This document shows, piece by piece, positions 8,867 through 18,120 of a stretch of 64,000 nucleotides of DNA. The position numbers and the translations under genes were made by a program. Each line of letters opens with the position of its first letter. Position 1 is the stretch's first letter. This stretch comes from Paenibacillus thalictri (lineage in GTDB: Bacteria > Bacillota > Bacilli > Paenibacillales > NBRC-103111), in assembly GCF_004307995.1 (NCBI RefSeq), contig NZ_SIRE01000010.1:62001-126000 (forward strand), given 5' to 3'. Under the pieces are notes generated by a model. It saw nothing but the letters and a program-made list of their open reading frames with translations. It ran no database searches and was not told the DNA's origin.

Positions 8867-10114
8867 TTGAGCAGCAATGACATCATTGTTAGTTTGGACA
8901 TCGGTACATCCAAAGTTCGTGCTATTATTGGGGAAGTTATTAACGGAGCCATTAATATAATTGGAGTTGGAGCTGCCGACTCGGAAGGAATTCGCAAAGG
9001 AGCCATTGTTGATATCGATCAGACGGTGCAGTCCATCCGCAGCGCAATCGATCACGCGGAAAGAATGGTGGGAATCCAGATTGCGGAGGTGCACGTCGGA
9101 ATTTCGGGAAATCATATCGCTTTGCAAACAAGCCACGGCGTAGTTGCTGTGTCTAATGAAGATCGCGAGATCGGCGAAGAAGATATCGAACGGGTGATTC
9201 AGGCGGCCAAAGTAATTGCTCTTCCTCCGGAACGGGAAATTATCGGCGTTGTCCCCAATCAATATTTAGTCGACGGCTTGGAAGGCATTCACGATCCTAG
9301 AGGTATGATTGGCGTCAGGCTTGAAGTGGAAGCGACAATTATAACAGGCGCTAAAACAGGCATACATAATTTGCTTCGCGTAGTTGAGAAAGCTGGTTTG
9401 AAAGTATCCGGACTTATCTTGATGTCGCTGGCCTCCGGCCAGCTTGCTTTGTCCAAAGATGAGAAAATGATCGGAACGGTGCTGGTTGATATCGGCGCCG
9501 GAGCTACCACCATTGCCATTTTTCAAGAAAGCAATATTGTGGCGACAACGACACTGCCTGTCGGCGGAGAATTTATAACGAACGATATATCGATCGGTTT
9601 GCGCACGCAGATGGATATTGCCGAGAAAATTAAGCTGAAATTCGGCTGCGCCGTATATGAGGACGCGGCCCCGGATCAGGTGTTCAAGGTGAATCGCATC
9701 GGCAGCAATGTGGACAAGGAGTACTCCCAAGTCGACTTGGCTAACATTATCGAACCTCGGGTGCAAGAAATTTTTCATTTGATCCATCTTGAAGTGCAAA
9801 AAATGGGGTATGGAGATATTCCCGGCGGATATGTTCTAACGGGCGGGACAGTCTCCATGCCTGGTATGCTGACTATAGCCCAGTCCGAACTGCAATCTTC
9901 GGTCCGCATAGCGGTCCCCGATTTTATAGGCGTTCGCGATCCATCCTATACAAGCGGTGTAGGCATTATTCAGTACGCTTCGAAGTACATCCGATCATCC
10001 CGTCAACCAGGCCATGCGAAAAAAAGCGGCAACAAAAAAGTGACAACGTCTTCGGATGTGCAGAAAAGCGGGCTTTTTGACAGACTCAAAAATTGGCTGA
10101 GCGAGTTTATTTAA
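8867..10114 (+). CDS. ftsA: Cell division protein FtsA
   Basis: The 415-residue actin-fold ATPase anchors FtsZ filaments to the membrane. The nucleotide-binding phosphate-1 loop VSLDIGTSKVRAIIGE is at the N-terminus, TVLVDIGAGATTIAIFQ forms the second phosphate loop near residue 205, and GYVLTGGTVSMPGML is the adenosine motif near 320. The C-terminus GLFDRLKNWLSEFI is an amphipathic helix, the usual membrane-targeting sequence. The start is TTG at 8867 behind AGGAGGTG. It precedes ftsZ by 86 bp, the normal arrangement. Confidence 0.96.
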   Translation: MSSNDIIVSLDIGTSKVRAIIGEVINGAINIIGVGAADSEGIRKGAIVDIDQTVQSIRSAIDHAERMVGIQIAEVHVGISGNHIALQTSHGVVAVSNEDREIGEEDIERVIQAAKVIALPPEREIIGVVPNQYLVDGLEGIHDPRGMIGVRLEVEATIITGAKTGIHNLLRVVEKAGLKVSGLILMSLASGQLALSKDEKMIGTVLVDIGAGATTIAIFQESNIVATTTLPVGGEFITNDISIGLRTQMDIAEKIKLKFGCAVYEDAAPDQVFKVNRIGSNVDKEYSQVDLANIIEPRVQEIFHLIHLEVQKMGYGDIPGGYVLTGGTVSMPGMLTIAQSELQSSVRIAVPDFIGVRDPSYTSGVGIIQYASKYIRSSRQPGHAKKSGNKKVTTSSDVQKSGLFDRLKNWLSEFI

Positions 10115-10200
10115 TGTCATTAAATGAATGTACTTACTGCAGGCCGGCCCGACTGAACAAATTTTTTCACTAGATTATCTTTAGGAGGATTATAACCGCT

Positions 10201-11337
10201 ATGTTTGAATTGGATCTGGACATGGACCAGTTAGCAAAAATAAAAGTAATCGGCGTTGGCGGCGGCGGAAGCAATGCCGTGAACCGGATGATAACAAACG
10301 GAGTCAAAGGCGTAGAGTTCATCACGGTTAATACGGATGCTCAAGCCTTGCATATGGCTCAATCGGAGCATCGACTGCAAATCGGCGATAAGCTGACCCG
10401 CGGACTCGGAGCCGGCGCAAATCCGGAAGTCGGCAAGAAGGCGGCTGAGGAATCCCGTGAGCTCATCATGAATACGCTGCGCGGCGCGGATATGGTGTTT
10501 GTTACCGCCGGTATGGGCGGAGGCACTGGTACGGGCGCTGCGCCGGTTATCGCCGAAATTGCCAAGGAATGCGGCGCTTTGACGGTAGGCGTAGTAACCA
10601 GACCGTTTACGTTCGAAGGCAGAAAACGGTCAAATCAAGCCGAGCAAGGCATATTGGCGCTTAAGGAAAAAGTGGATACGCTGATTGTCATCCCGAATGA
10701 CCGGCTGCTTGAAATCGTTGATAAAAAAACTCCGATGCTTGAGGCATTCCGCGAAGCGGATAATGTGTTGAGACAAGGTGTTCAAGGGATTTCCGACTTG
10801 ATCGCAATCCCGGGTTTAATTAACCTCGATTTTGCCGACGTAAAAACGGTTATGACCGAACGCGGCTCAGCTTTGATGGGGATCGGAATAGCAACCGGCG
10901 AAGGCCGTGCTGCCGAAGCTGCAAAAAAAGCGATTAGCAGTCCGTTGCTCGAAACGTCGATCGACGGTGCACGTGGCGTGCTGTTGAATATAACGGGCGG
11001 CGCGAACCTTTCGCTGTATGAAGTTAACGAAGCTGCGGATATCGTGGCAACAGCATCCGATGCGGAAGTGAATATGATTTTCGGCGCTGTTATCGACGAG
11101 CGTCTCAAAGACGAAATCATGGTAACTGTTATTGCAACCGGATTTGAACACCGCGGTGTGGTTCCGCTGAACCGCAAGCAAGGCGGCACTTCGCAACCGG
11201 AGCCGGTGGATCCAAGAGCCAATAACAATAACAACAATTTACGTCCGTTCGGCGGCCAACAACCGGCGGCTAACGATCAGCTTGATATTCCGACGTTTTT
11301 GCGCAATCGCAACCGCAATAATTTCAGCGATAAGTAA
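10201..11337 (+). CDS. ftsZ: Cell division protein FtsZ
   Basis: The 378-residue tubulin-like GTPase forms the Z ring. The GTPase domain shows [13 protein letters not shown] at the N-terminus and the tubulin signature [14 protein letters not shown] near residue 104; the T7-loop region is [12 protein letters not shown] short Asn- and Gln-rich linker begins near residue 335, and the conserved C-terminal peptide [12 protein letters not shown], which binds FtsA, SepF and other partners, is near the end. ATG 10201 has AGGAGG upstream. A strong terminator follows 26 bp after the stop, closing the dcw transcript. Confidence 0.98.
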   Translation: MFELDLDMDQLAKIKVIGVGGGGSNAVNRMITNGVKGVEFITVNTDAQALHMAQSEHRLQIGDKLTRGLGAGANPEVGKKAAEESRELIMNTLRGADMVFVTAGMGGGTGTGAAPVIAEIAKECGALTVGVVTRPFTFEGRKRSNQAEQGILALKEKVDTLIVIPNDRLLEIVDKKTPMLEAFREADNVLRQGVQGISDLIAIPGLINLDFADVKTVMTERGSALMGIGIATGEGRAAEAAKKAISSPLLETSIDGARGVLLNITGGANLSLYEVNEAADIVATASDAEVNMIFGAVIDERLKDEIMVTVIATGFEHRGVVPLNRKQGGTSQPEPVDPRANNNNNNLRPFGGQQPAANDQLDIPTFLRNRNRNNFSDK

Positions 11338-11363
11338 GATAAACTATCGTTTTTCCAATGAGC

Positions 11364-11397
11364 AAAACCTCCTTTGGGTGTCCGAAGGAGGTTTTTT
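11364..11397 (+). terminator. Rho-independent terminator after ftsZ
   Basis: A stem of AAAACCTCCTT paired with AAGGAGGTTTT around a nine- to ten-base loop is followed by a T run. It lies 26 bp after the ftsZ stop. Confidence 0.93.
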
Positions 11398-11614
11398 GTC
11401 GTTGACCGGGAAAAACAGCGGAAAACATCGGAAACAAGCGGGCGTTGTTGCGTTGTATGACGGTCGGTCGAACCCCTGCGGATTACGTTTAAGGGAAGTT
11501 GGCGATAACGGAAAACCCGGCGCAGCGACTGGTTCCGAGGCATGCAGCGCTGCGGAAGCGGCTTGTCCAACGCGTGGGCAATTGAGTAAACGCGAAGGTA
11601 TGAGATGAGCTATT
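11398..11614. other. Gap between ftsZ terminator and spoIIG promoter, no feature seen
   Basis: This 217-bp stretch has short open frames on both strands but none with a ribosome-binding site or recognisable product. I see no repeat or RNA structure worth naming. It leads into the spoIIG control region. Confidence 0.6.
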
Positions 11615-11681
11615 TTCGACAAAAAAAGTTGGATTCCCACGGCACGTTTAGACAGACTTCGGATTATGTTTTTAATATACT
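11615..11681 (+). promoter_or_regulatory. spoIIG control region: Spo0A box and long-spacer sigma-A promoter
   Basis: TTCGACA at 11615-11621 is the complement of TGTCGAA, the Spo0A box core. Downstream, TAGACA (11649-11654) and TATACT (11676-11681) look like sigma-A elements separated by 21 bp. A long spacer of this kind is known for the B. subtilis spoIIG promoter, where Spo0A~P bound next to the polymerase compensates for it. A partial second box, ACTTCGGAT, lies in the spacer. The start of spoIIGA is 57 bp downstream. The elements are seen; Spo0A control is inferred. Confidence 0.6.
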
Positions 11682-11737
11682 TGTCTGTAGTCAAAAGAAT
11701 ACGAGGTTTTATCCAGATTGTGGAGAGGGAAATAAAC

Positions 11738-12664
11738 ATGATCGTATACCTTGATCTTATTTTCCTTACTAATTTTGTGATCGACGGCGCACTGCTGTAT
11801 ACAACGGCCAAAGTGCGTAAAATCCGGTTTGCCTGGTGGCGGCTCATTGTATCCGCGTTTGTCGGCGCTTGTTACGTCGTCTTCATGTTTATTCCGGATA
11901 CGTCTTTTTTATTTACGTTTTTTGTGAAATTCGGCTTTGCGTTGATTATGCTTGCAGTTGCTTTTGGTTTTGTCAGCCTGCAGTATTTTTTACGCAATCT
12001 CGGAATGTTTTATTTGATCAATTTTGCCGTTGCCGGGGCGATCTTCGGAGTTCATTATTTTCTGGAATCGTCCAGTGAAGTGCTGGGTGGCATTGCGCTG
12101 AGCCAGTCGGGCGGACTGAGTCATGAAGTGACGATTGGATTTACATTTGTGGCTGTACTGCTGATGCCGGCAATCTTTTTTTTTCGGAGCATGCTTCAAA
12201 GCGCCAGACAACGGGAGGAAGTGTCCTCGTTTATTGCACATGTTCACATTTTTATCGATCAGGCGGAAGCTTGCTGCAGCGGACTTATCGATACGGGCAA
12301 TCAGCTGTATGACCCGCTTACGCGCACCCCGGTGATGATTATGGAGGCGTCCGAATGGGATCCGTACATTCCCGAATCGTGGCTGAAACGAATCCGCGAA
12401 GCCGAAGTCGATCAAATCATATCGGCGATCGGAACGGAAGACGGCGAGCCGTTCATATGGCAGGACCGGTTACGGCTGGTTCCTTATCGCGGCATTAACA
12501 AATCAACGCAGTTCATGCTTGCGATCAAACCGGATAGGGTTGTTATTACACACAATGACAAAACGTTTGATTCCCCCAAGGTGCTGATCGGTTTGGACGG
12601 CGGCAGGCTGAGCTCCGATAATTCGTACCAGGCTATTATTCATCCTATGCTAATTCAATCTTAA
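11738..12664 (+). CDS. spoIIGA: SpoIIGA, pro-sigma-E processing aspartic protease
   Basis: The 308-residue protein has five hydrophobic segments in its first half (starting [17 protein letters not shown]) and a soluble C-terminal protease domain. The aspartic protease motif is [20 protein letters not shown], with the catalytic Asp in DTG near residue 188. In sporulating bacilli the enzyme sits in the septal membrane and, on a signal from SpoIIR made in the forespore, removes the pro-sequence of sigma-E. ATG 11738 follows GGAGAGGG; the frame extends upstream without a better site. sigE follows 31 bp later, forming the spoIIG operon. Confidence 0.95.
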   Translation: MIVYLDLIFLTNFVIDGALLYTTAKVRKIRFAWWRLIVSAFVGACYVVFMFIPDTSFLFTFFVKFGFALIMLAVAFGFVSLQYFLRNLGMFYLINFAVAGAIFGVHYFLESSSEVLGGIALSQSGGLSHEVTIGFTFVAVLLMPAIFFFRSMLQSARQREEVSSFIAHVHIFIDQAEACCSGLIDTGNQLYDPLTRTPVMIMEASEWDPYIPESWLKRIREAEVDQIISAIGTEDGEPFIWQDRLRLVPYRGINKSTQFMLAIKPDRVVITHNDKTFDSPKVLIGLDGGRLSSDNSYQAIIHPMLIQS

Positions 12665-12695
12665 CTCACATCCAGTGCAAGGAGGCACTTACGTT

Positions 12696-13418
12696 ATGCT
12701 GCTAAAATGGAAGCTGCGCGTACAACTCGCTTATTACCGTGTACTTATGGCGTTAAAACTGAAGGGCGAGGAGATTTATTACATCGGCGGCAGTGAAGCG
12801 CTGCCGCCCCCGCTTTCGAGGGAAGAAGAAGAGTATTTGCTGGAACGGCTCCCATCCGGAGACGCAGCCATTCGTGCGATGCTCATCGAAAGAAACTTAC
12901 GGCTGGTCGTGTATATCGCCAGGAAATTTGAAAATACCGGGATCAATATCGAAGACCTGGTATCGATCGGGGCCATTGGGCTTATTAAAGCGGTCAATAC
13001 CTTTGATCCGGAGAAAAAAATCAAGCTGGCCACGTATGCGTCGCGTTGTATCGAAAACGAAATTTTAATGTATTTGCGCCGCAACAGCAAGATCCGTACG
13101 GAAGTATCGTTTGATGAACCGCTAAATATCGACTGGGACGGCAACGAACTGCTGTTATCCGATGTGCTGGGCACCGAAAACGATACGATCTACCGCAATA
13201 TTGAAGAGCAGGTTGACCGCAAGCTGCTGCATAAAGCGCTGGATAAGCTTTCGGAGCGGGAAAGAGTCATTATGGAGCTGCGTTTCGGCTTGCAGGACGG
13301 GGAAGAGAAGACGCAAAAAGATGTGGCCGACATGCTGGGTATTTCCCAATCTTACATATCCCGGCTGGAAAAAAGAATCATTAAACGGCTGCGTAAGGAA
13401 TTCAATAAAATGGTGTAA
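12696..13418 (+). CDS. sigE: RNA polymerase sigma-E, mother-cell sporulation factor (pro-form)
   Basis: The 240-residue protein matches the sigma-E family over its whole length, with [18 protein letters not shown] after the pro-sequence, region 2 ([20 protein letters not shown] and [19 protein letters not shown]), and region 4 with helix-turn-helix [20 protein letters not shown]. The first 25 or so basic and amphipathic residues ([21 protein letters not shown]) are the pro-sequence cut by SpoIIGA. ATG 12696 follows AAGGAGG; an upstream GTG would include that site. Sigma-E drives early mother-cell genes. Confidence 0.97.
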   Translation: MLLKWKLRVQLAYYRVLMALKLKGEEIYYIGGSEALPPPLSREEEEYLLERLPSGDAAIRAMLIERNLRLVVYIARKFENTGINIEDLVSIGAIGLIKAVNTFDPEKKIKLATYASRCIENEILMYLRRNSKIRTEVSFDEPLNIDWDGNELLLSDVLGTENDTIYRNIEEQVDRKLLHKALDKLSERERVIMELRFGLQDGEEKTQKDVADMLGISQSYISRLEKRIIKRLRKEFNKMV

Positions 13419-13522
13419 AGGGACCGGGAATAAATTTTTTTCAAGCCGATGAAAGCGAAATCTTTCTAGCTATTTACTGCTTGAAAGCGATTTCCAAAGA
13501 TGCCGCCTGCACAAAGCGCGAC

Positions 13523-13551
13523 GCATAAAAATACGGACCAAGGGGATAATT
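13523..13551 (+). promoter_or_regulatory. Candidate sigma-F-type promoter of sigG
   Basis: GCATA (13523-13527) and GGGGATAATT (13542-13551), 14 bp apart, fit the sigma-F/sigma-G promoter pattern (GYATA and GGNNANANT). The sigG start is 34 bp downstream. Sigma-F transcription of sigG is established in B. subtilis, so the location supports the reading. Confidence 0.55.
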
Positions 13552-13585
13552 AACAGTAATGTTTCTCCTTGGGAGGTAATCACGA

Positions 13586-14368
13586 GTGACACGGAATAAA
13601 GTCGAGATTTGTGGAGTAGACACCTCGAAATTGCCTGTTCTGACTAACGCCGAAATGCGTGAATTATTCGTTCAGCTTCAGACTCATAACGAACGATCTG
13701 CAAGAGAGAAATTGGTAAACGGCAATCTGCGGCTCGTATTAAGCGTCATACAGCGCTTTAACAACCGCGGCGAATTTGTCGACGATTTGTTCCAGGTCGG
13801 CTGTATCGGTCTTATGAAAGCCATCGATAACTTTGATCTAAGCCAAAACGTGAAGTTCTCAACCTATGCGGTGCCGATGATTATCGGCGAGATCCGCAGG
13901 TATTTAAGAGATAACAACCCGATTCGCGTATCTCGTTCTTTGCGCGACATTGCCTACAAGGCGCTTCAGGTGCGCGATAATTTGACAAACCAGAACTCGC
14001 GGGAACCGACTATTTACGAAATTTCCGAAGCGCTAAATGTGCCTAAAGAAGATGTGGTGTTTGCGCTTGATGCCATTCAAGATCCGGTTTCGTTATTCGA
14101 ACCGATTTATCATGACGGCGGGGATCCGATTTATGTGATGGACCAGATTAGCGACGACCGCAACAAAGATATATCTTGGATCGAAGGCATTGCTTTGCGG
14201 GAGGCGATGCGGAAGCTGAATGACCGCGAGAAAATGATCCTTTCGATGCGCTTCTTTGACGGCAAAACGCAGATGGAAGTGGCCGACGAAATCGGCATAT
14301 CGCAAGCCCAAGTATCCCGTCTCGAAAAGTCAGCCATATCGCAAATGCAAAAGCATGTAAAGCAATAG
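13586..14368 (+). CDS. sigG: RNA polymerase sigma-G, forespore sporulation factor
   Basis: The 260-residue sigma-70 family protein matches sigma-G: VEICGVDTSKLPVLTNAEM at the N-terminus, region 2 with NGNLRLVLSVIQRFNNRGE and FSTYAVPMIIGEIRRYLRDN, region 3 around SRSLRDIAYKALQVRDNL, and region 4 with MEVADEIGISQAQVSRLEKS. It controls late forespore genes after engulfment. The start is GTG at 13586 behind TTGGGAGGTAA. sigG sits 168 bp after sigE with its own candidate sigma-F promoter, and a strong terminator follows, so it can be transcribed separately. Confidence 0.97.
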   Translation: MTRNKVEICGVDTSKLPVLTNAEMRELFVQLQTHNERSAREKLVNGNLRLVLSVIQRFNNRGEFVDDLFQVGCIGLMKAIDNFDLSQNVKFSTYAVPMIIGEIRRYLRDNNPIRVSRSLRDIAYKALQVRDNLTNQNSREPTIYEISEALNVPKEDVVFALDAIQDPVSLFEPIYHDGGDPIYVMDQISDDRNKDISWIEGIALREAMRKLNDREKMILSMRFFDGKTQMEVADEIGISQAQVSRLEKSAISQMQKHVKQ

Positions 14369-14390
14369 TTCCAGCACTAGCGCATATGAG

Positions 14391-14428
14391 AACCGCTTCC
14401 GCCTCTGAGGCCGGAGGCGGTTTTTTTA
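14391..14428 (+). terminator. Rho-independent terminator after sigG
   Basis: A GC-rich hairpin (AACCGCTTCCGCCTC paired with AGGCCGGAGGCGGTT) ends in a T run, 22 bp after the sigG stop. Confidence 0.92.
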
Positions 14429-14450
14429 ACTAGTTTTTCTTATGGGCAAA

Positions 14451-14480
14451 GGGACATTTTGCTGGGCTGCGACATATAAT
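14451..14480 (+). promoter_or_regulatory. Candidate sigma-A promoter of ylmC
   Basis: TATAAT at 14475-14480 is a perfect -10 element. GGGACA at 14451-14456 is a weak -35, 18 bp away. The ylmC start is 37 bp downstream and a terminator lies just upstream, so a promoter is expected here. Confidence 0.5.
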
Positions 14481-14517
14481 GTTATATCAAAATCTTCGGG
14501 AAGTCGTGGTGATCGCT

Positions 14518-14814
14518 GTGAAAATATCCGATTTCCAAACAAAAGACGTAATCAATATCGTGGACGGCAAAAAACTCGGGCAAATCAGCGATCTGGAGCT
14601 GGATTTGCGCAACGGCCGAATCGATTCGATCGTAGTACCAAATCAAGGGCGTTTTTTCGGTTTGTTCGGAAGTTCGACGGACATGGTTATTCCTTGGAAA
14701 CAGATCGTCAAGATCGGGATGGATGTCGTTCTTGTCAAACTTGACGAGACGCGAAATTACAAACAATCGGATGAAGTCGAGACATACGATTATAATCAGG
14801 CTTACCGCGGGTAA
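14518..14814 (+). CDS. ylmC: YlmC/YmxH family PRC-barrel protein
   Basis: A 98-residue protein with a PRC-barrel-like fold: KISDFQTKDVINIVDGKKLG at the N-terminus and IVVPNQGRFFGLFG and VIPWKQIVKIGMDVVLV in the middle. YlmC/YmxH proteins are small, conserved in spore formers and often placed after sigG; their molecular role is not established. The GTG at 14518 is preferred because GGTGATC, matching the 16S tail, precedes it; an ATG at 14479 in frame has no such site and overlaps the candidate -10 element. Confidence 0.85.
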   Translation: MKISDFQTKDVINIVDGKKLGQISDLELDLRNGRIDSIVVPNQGRFFGLFGSSTDMVIPWKQIVKIGMDVVLVKLDETRNYKQSDEVETYDYNQAYRG

Positions 14815-14917
14815 GCTCCACGGGTCTGTTAATTAAGGCTTTTTGTTGAATGGGCCCGGGGACGCTTATTTTTCTGCGGTCTTTATTGTATAGTGGGTGT
14901 GGAGGGAGAGGACAAGC

Positions 14918-15781
14918 ATGGAACCATTTAAGATCGCTGCTGCGGCCAACGGTGTGGAAATGGTCACAATCCGCTCTTGGCAAGAGCGTTTTCCATATGT
15001 AAGTGCAGGTTTTACAACACGTATAGGCGGTGTCAGCCAAGGACCCTACGGCTCGCTAAATTGCGGTTATCATGTATCGGACAGCCCCGCCGATGTGGCG
15101 CTGAACCGCGAAAGATTGGCGCAGGCACTGGGCATTAGTACAAAGGATGCAACTTATGCGGAGCAGGTGCATGGCTGCGAGATCGCCGTCGTCACCGCGG
15201 CAGATGGGGGCAAAGGCGTATATTCGCGCGAAGATGCGCTTCAGGCCAAAGACGGCTTTATTACTTGCGAAGCGGGTATTTTTTTGCATGGGCTGTTCGC
15301 CGACTGTGTGCCGCTGTATTTCATCGATCCCGTGCATCAAGCGGTTGGTTTGGCGCATGCGGGATGGAAAGGAAGCGTATTGCAGATCGCCCGTCAGACG
15401 ATAACGGCTATGCAGAGAGAATACGGCTCCAATCCAGCCGAAATACATGCTGCGATCGGTCCATCGATCGGCATCTGCTGTTACGAAGTGGACGAAAAGG
15501 TGATCGGCCGAGTCCAAGAAACGATGCGCGAGCTTTCCGATTCTTCGCCTGTCGAAGCCGCTCATGTATACCGGGATAAGGGCGGCGGGAAATATATGCT
15601 GGACTTGCAACAATTGAACCGACAAATTATGATAAAAGCAGGAATATTGCCGACGCATATCGAATTGTCTACTTTATGCACAAGTTGTCATACCGAGTGG
15701 TTTTACTCCCATCGCAAAGAAGGCGGGACGACAGGAAGAATGGCAGCATGGATCGGCATGATTAGGCGTCATGAGAGGTGA
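14918..15781 (+). CDS. pgeF: PgeF/YlmD, laccase-domain peptidoglycan editing factor
   Basis: The 287-residue protein belongs to the DUF152 (multicopper-oxidase-like, YfiH/YlmD) family. Conserved metal or active-site residues are visible: YAEQVHG (His), FADCVPLYFID (Cys) and GLAHAGWKG (His), then IGPSIGICCYEV and the C-terminal TLCTSCHTEWFYSHRKEGG. Members have been linked to purine nucleoside cleavage and to removing misincorporated amino acids from peptidoglycan precursors. ATG 14918 follows GGAGGGAGAGG. The stop overlaps the next gene's upstream region, as usual for ylmD-ylmE. Confidence 0.92.
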   Translation: MEPFKIAAAANGVEMVTIRSWQERFPYVSAGFTTRIGGVSQGPYGSLNCGYHVSDSPADVALNRERLAQALGISTKDATYAEQVHGCEIAVVTAADGGKGVYSREDALQAKDGFITCEAGIFLHGLFADCVPLYFIDPVHQAVGLAHAGWKGSVLQIARQTITAMQREYGSNPAEIHAAIGPSIGICCYEVDEKVIGRVQETMRELSDSSPVEAAHVYRDKGGGKYMLDLQQLNRQIMIKAGILPTHIELSTLCTSCHTEWFYSHRKEGGTTGRMAAWIGMIRRHER

Positions 15782-15788
15782 ACGGGTT

Positions 15789-16490
15789 TTGGATTTGCAG
15801 GAAGCTAGAACTGCGCTGGAGAAGCGTATCGCAGATGTGGAAAGGCGTGTAGCCGCAGCCTGTGAAAGAAGCGGGCGCAGCCGGTCGGATGTTGAGGTCA
15901 TCGCAGTCACCAAATATGTTTCGCTGGAAGCGACCGAGCAAGCGCTGCAAGCAGGCTTGTCCCATATTGGAGAAAACCGCTGGCAGGATGCCGCGGAGAA
16001 ATGGGAAAAACTCGGAACGCAAGGAACATGGCATTTTATCGGCCATTTGCAAACCAACAAGGTAAAGGACGTTATTGGCCGGTTCGCTTATATACATTCG
16101 CTTGACCGCATATCATTAGCGAAAGAAATGGATAAGAAAGCGGGGCAACTCGGCTTGAAGGCCGATTGTTTGATCCAGCTTAACGTATCCGGGGAAGAAA
16201 CGAAATTCGGGCTGGAGCCCGATCAGTTGTTTTCATTTGCCAGAGAGCTTGCGAATTGCAAGCATATTCGTATAGCGGGTTTGATGACGATGGCTCCTTA
16301 CGAGGCGGAAGCAGAGGCGACAAGACCGGTTTTTCGCGAATTGCGTAACTTGAGGGATGAATTGAATCGCGCTGCGATCCTACCTGAGGAAGCCACCCAT
16401 TTGTCGATGGGCATGTCTAACGATTTTGAAGTGGCGATCGAAGAAGGAGCGACTTGGGTCAGACTTGGGAGCGTGTTGGTCGGAAAATAA
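15789..16490 (+). CDS. ylmE: YlmE/YggS family PLP homeostasis protein
   Basis: A cytoplasmic fold-type III PLP-binding protein of about 233 residues. The cofactor lysine is in VIAVTKYVS, followed by HIGENRWQDA, WHFIGHLQTNKVKDV, LIQLNVSGEETKFG and the phosphate-binding end LSMGMSNDFEVAIEEG and WVRLGSVLVG. The family controls PLP levels and has no known catalysis. I choose TTG 15789 because GAGAGGTG is eight bases upstream; ATG 15771, overlapping pgeF by 11 bp, is in frame but lacks a ribosome-binding site. Position before sepF is standard. Confidence 0.92.
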   Translation: MDLQEARTALEKRIADVERRVAAACERSGRSRSDVEVIAVTKYVSLEATEQALQAGLSHIGENRWQDAAEKWEKLGTQGTWHFIGHLQTNKVKDVIGRFAYIHSLDRISLAKEMDKKAGQLGLKADCLIQLNVSGEETKFGLEPDQLFSFARELANCKHIRIAGLMTMAPYEAEAEATRPVFRELRNLRDELNRAAILPEEATHLSMGMSNDFEVAIEEGATWVRLGSVLVGK

Positions 16491-16511
16491 CAAAAATGAG
16501 GAGGAGAGGAC

Positions 16512-16940
16512 ATGGGCGTCATGAATAAATTTATGAACTTTCTCGGACTGCAGGAGGAAGAAGAAGTCATTGAACGCGAACGAATTGTAGAGCAGGTTGA
16601 AGAACCTGAAACCAATCCGTTTGAAAATCGTAATAAGAATAAGGGCAACAATGTTGTAAGCATTCATTCGCAAAAAAATGTCAAGGTCATTCTTAACGAG
16701 CCGCGTTCCTACGAGGAAACGCAGGAAATCGCCGACCATCTCCGTTCGCGCCGCCCGGTTGTCGTGAATCTGCAGCGCGTGCGTGCCGATCAAGCGACAC
16801 GGATTGTCGATTTTTTGAGCGGAACCGTTTATGCGCTTAATGGCTCGATCTCCAAGATCGGACCGAACATTTTTTTGTGCACTCCCGATTCGGTTGAAAT
16901 TCACGGCTCGATTTCGGAAATAATAATGAATGAGACTTGA
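16512..16940 (+). CDS. sepF: Cell division protein SepF
   Basis: The 142-residue protein has an N-terminal amphipathic membrane helix ([10 protein letters not shown]), an acidic and Asn-rich linker, and a C-terminal domain beginning [20 protein letters not shown] and containing [10 protein letters not shown] and [20 protein letters not shown]. SepF polymerises into rings that bind the FtsZ C-terminal peptide and tether it to the membrane. ATG 16512 has a strong AGGAGGAGAGG site. It lies 21 bp after ylmE and is cotranscribed with ylmG. Confidence 0.96.
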   Translation: MGVMNKFMNFLGLQEEEEVIERERIVEQVEEPETNPFENRNKNKGNNVVSIHSQKNVKVILNEPRSYEETQEIADHLRSRRPVVVNLQRVRADQATRIVDFLSGTVYALNGSISKIGPNIFLCTPDSVEIHGSISEIIMNET

Positions 16941-16968
16941 GGCCTAATCTAATGCCGAGGTGAACAGC

Positions 16969-17238
16969 TTGATCAATATTTACGGATATATTTCAACGCT
17001 TATAGAAATTTATACATACATGATTATCGCTTATGTGCTGCTTTCTTGGCTCCCCGCAGCGAGAGACAGCTTCATTGGCGAAATTTTAGGCAAGCTGGTC
17101 GAGCCGTATTTGTCCATCTTTCGCCGGTTTATTCCGCCGATCGGCGGCATGATCGACATTTCCCCGATCGTTGCGCTGATTGCGATCCGTTTTGTGGGCG
17201 AAGGCATTGTAGCTGTGCTGCAAATGGTGTTCAGGTGA
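16969..17238 (+). CDS. ylmG: YlmG/YggT family membrane protein
   Basis: An 89-residue protein with two hydrophobic segments, MIIAYVLLSWLPAARDSF near the N-terminus and ISPIVALIAIRFVGEGIVAV at the C-terminus, joined by VEPYLSIFRRFIPPIGGMID; this is the YGGT domain. The family is linked to division and membrane organisation but has no assigned reaction. TTG 16969 is chosen because GAGGTG ends six bases before it; GTG 16960 in frame is part of that site. The stop overlaps the ribosome-binding site of ylmH. Confidence 0.9.
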   Translation: MINIYGYISTLIEIYTYMIIAYVLLSWLPAARDSFIGEILGKLVEPYLSIFRRFIPPIGGMIDISPIVALIAIRFVGEGIVAVLQMVFR

Positions 17239-17243
17239 TCTAA

Positions 17244-18029
17244 GTGGACTTAACAAACGTTTACTCGCATTTTCATCCGGATGAGCATCGTTTTGTTGAT
17301 AAGGCCGCGGAGTGGATCGAACGGGCGGCTTTCGAGCATGTGGTGAAAAAAACCGACTTTCTCGACCCGCGGCAAGCATTTATCGTATCGACTTTGGCGC
17401 AACGGCAGCCGGATGTCAATTTCCGGCTAGACGGCGGATATGGGCAAGCCGAGCGGAAGCGGGCGGTAATCGCTCCGGAATACCGGTATTTGGACGACGA
17501 GGATATGGCGATCAGCGTCCTCAGCGTAACTTCGGAGGACAGCAAGATCGGTTCATTGGATCATGGAGATTATCTTGGGTCCGTGCTTGGCCTTGGAATG
17601 AAACGCGACAAAATAGGTGACATCCATGTTTTGCCTGACGGTGCCCATATCTTAGTCGCTTCGGAAATCGCGGAATATCTTCGTTTGAACTTGCAGCAGG
17701 TCCACCGCGTTCATGTGCTTACCGAATTGCTGCCGCTTTCCGAGCTGCGAACCGCAGCCGAGCAGCTGGAGCAGATGAGCCTGTCGGTGGCCTCTTTGCG
17801 TCTTGACGGGATCGCCAGCGACGTATACCGGCTGAGTCGGGCCAAAATATTGCTGCCGATCAAAGCCGGACGATGCAAAGTGAACTGGAAGCAAGTTGAG
17901 GATCCCAGCGCTGCTTTAAGGGAAGGCGATGTCGTATCGCTCCAAGGGTTTGGCCGTTTTAAGCTGCTGGAAGTGGAAGGTATGTCGAAAAAAGGAAGAA
18001 TTCGCGTGAAGGTTGGAAAATATGTATAG
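17244..18029 (+). CDS. ylmH: YlmH, S4-domain RNA-binding protein
   Basis: The 261-residue protein has an N-terminal YlmH domain (FLDPRQAFIVSTLAQRQPDV, LGLGMKRDKIGDIHV) and a C-terminal S4 RNA-binding domain beginning LRLDGIASDVYRLSRAK and containing NWKQVEDPSAALREGDVVS. Bacillus YlmH binds ribosomes and has been linked to ribosome-associated quality control, in parallel with RqcP, another S4 protein. The start is GTG 17244 with AGGTGATC upstream, which overlaps the ylmG stop. Its place between ylmG and divIVA is conserved. Confidence 0.92.
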   Translation: MDLTNVYSHFHPDEHRFVDKAAEWIERAAFEHVVKKTDFLDPRQAFIVSTLAQRQPDVNFRLDGGYGQAERKRAVIAPEYRYLDDEDMAISVLSVTSEDSKIGSLDHGDYLGSVLGLGMKRDKIGDIHVLPDGAHILVASEIAEYLRLNLQQVHRVHVLTELLPLSELRTAAEQLEQMSLSVASLRLDGIASDVYRLSRAKILLPIKAGRCKVNWKQVEDPSAALREGDVVSLQGFGRFKLLEVEGMSKKGRIRVKVGKYV

Positions 18030-18120
18030 TCCGGCTTAATTTTTGCAGGACTTGGCAGGAATACGGATATTCATGTCGAATAACGTGTAATGGAACAGCC
18101 TATTTTTAGGAGGGTACACA

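Noticed and set aside
11282-11608. A 108-codon open frame between ftsZ and spoIIGA
   Set aside because: It starts inside ftsZ, spans the ftsZ terminator and has no ribosome-binding site.
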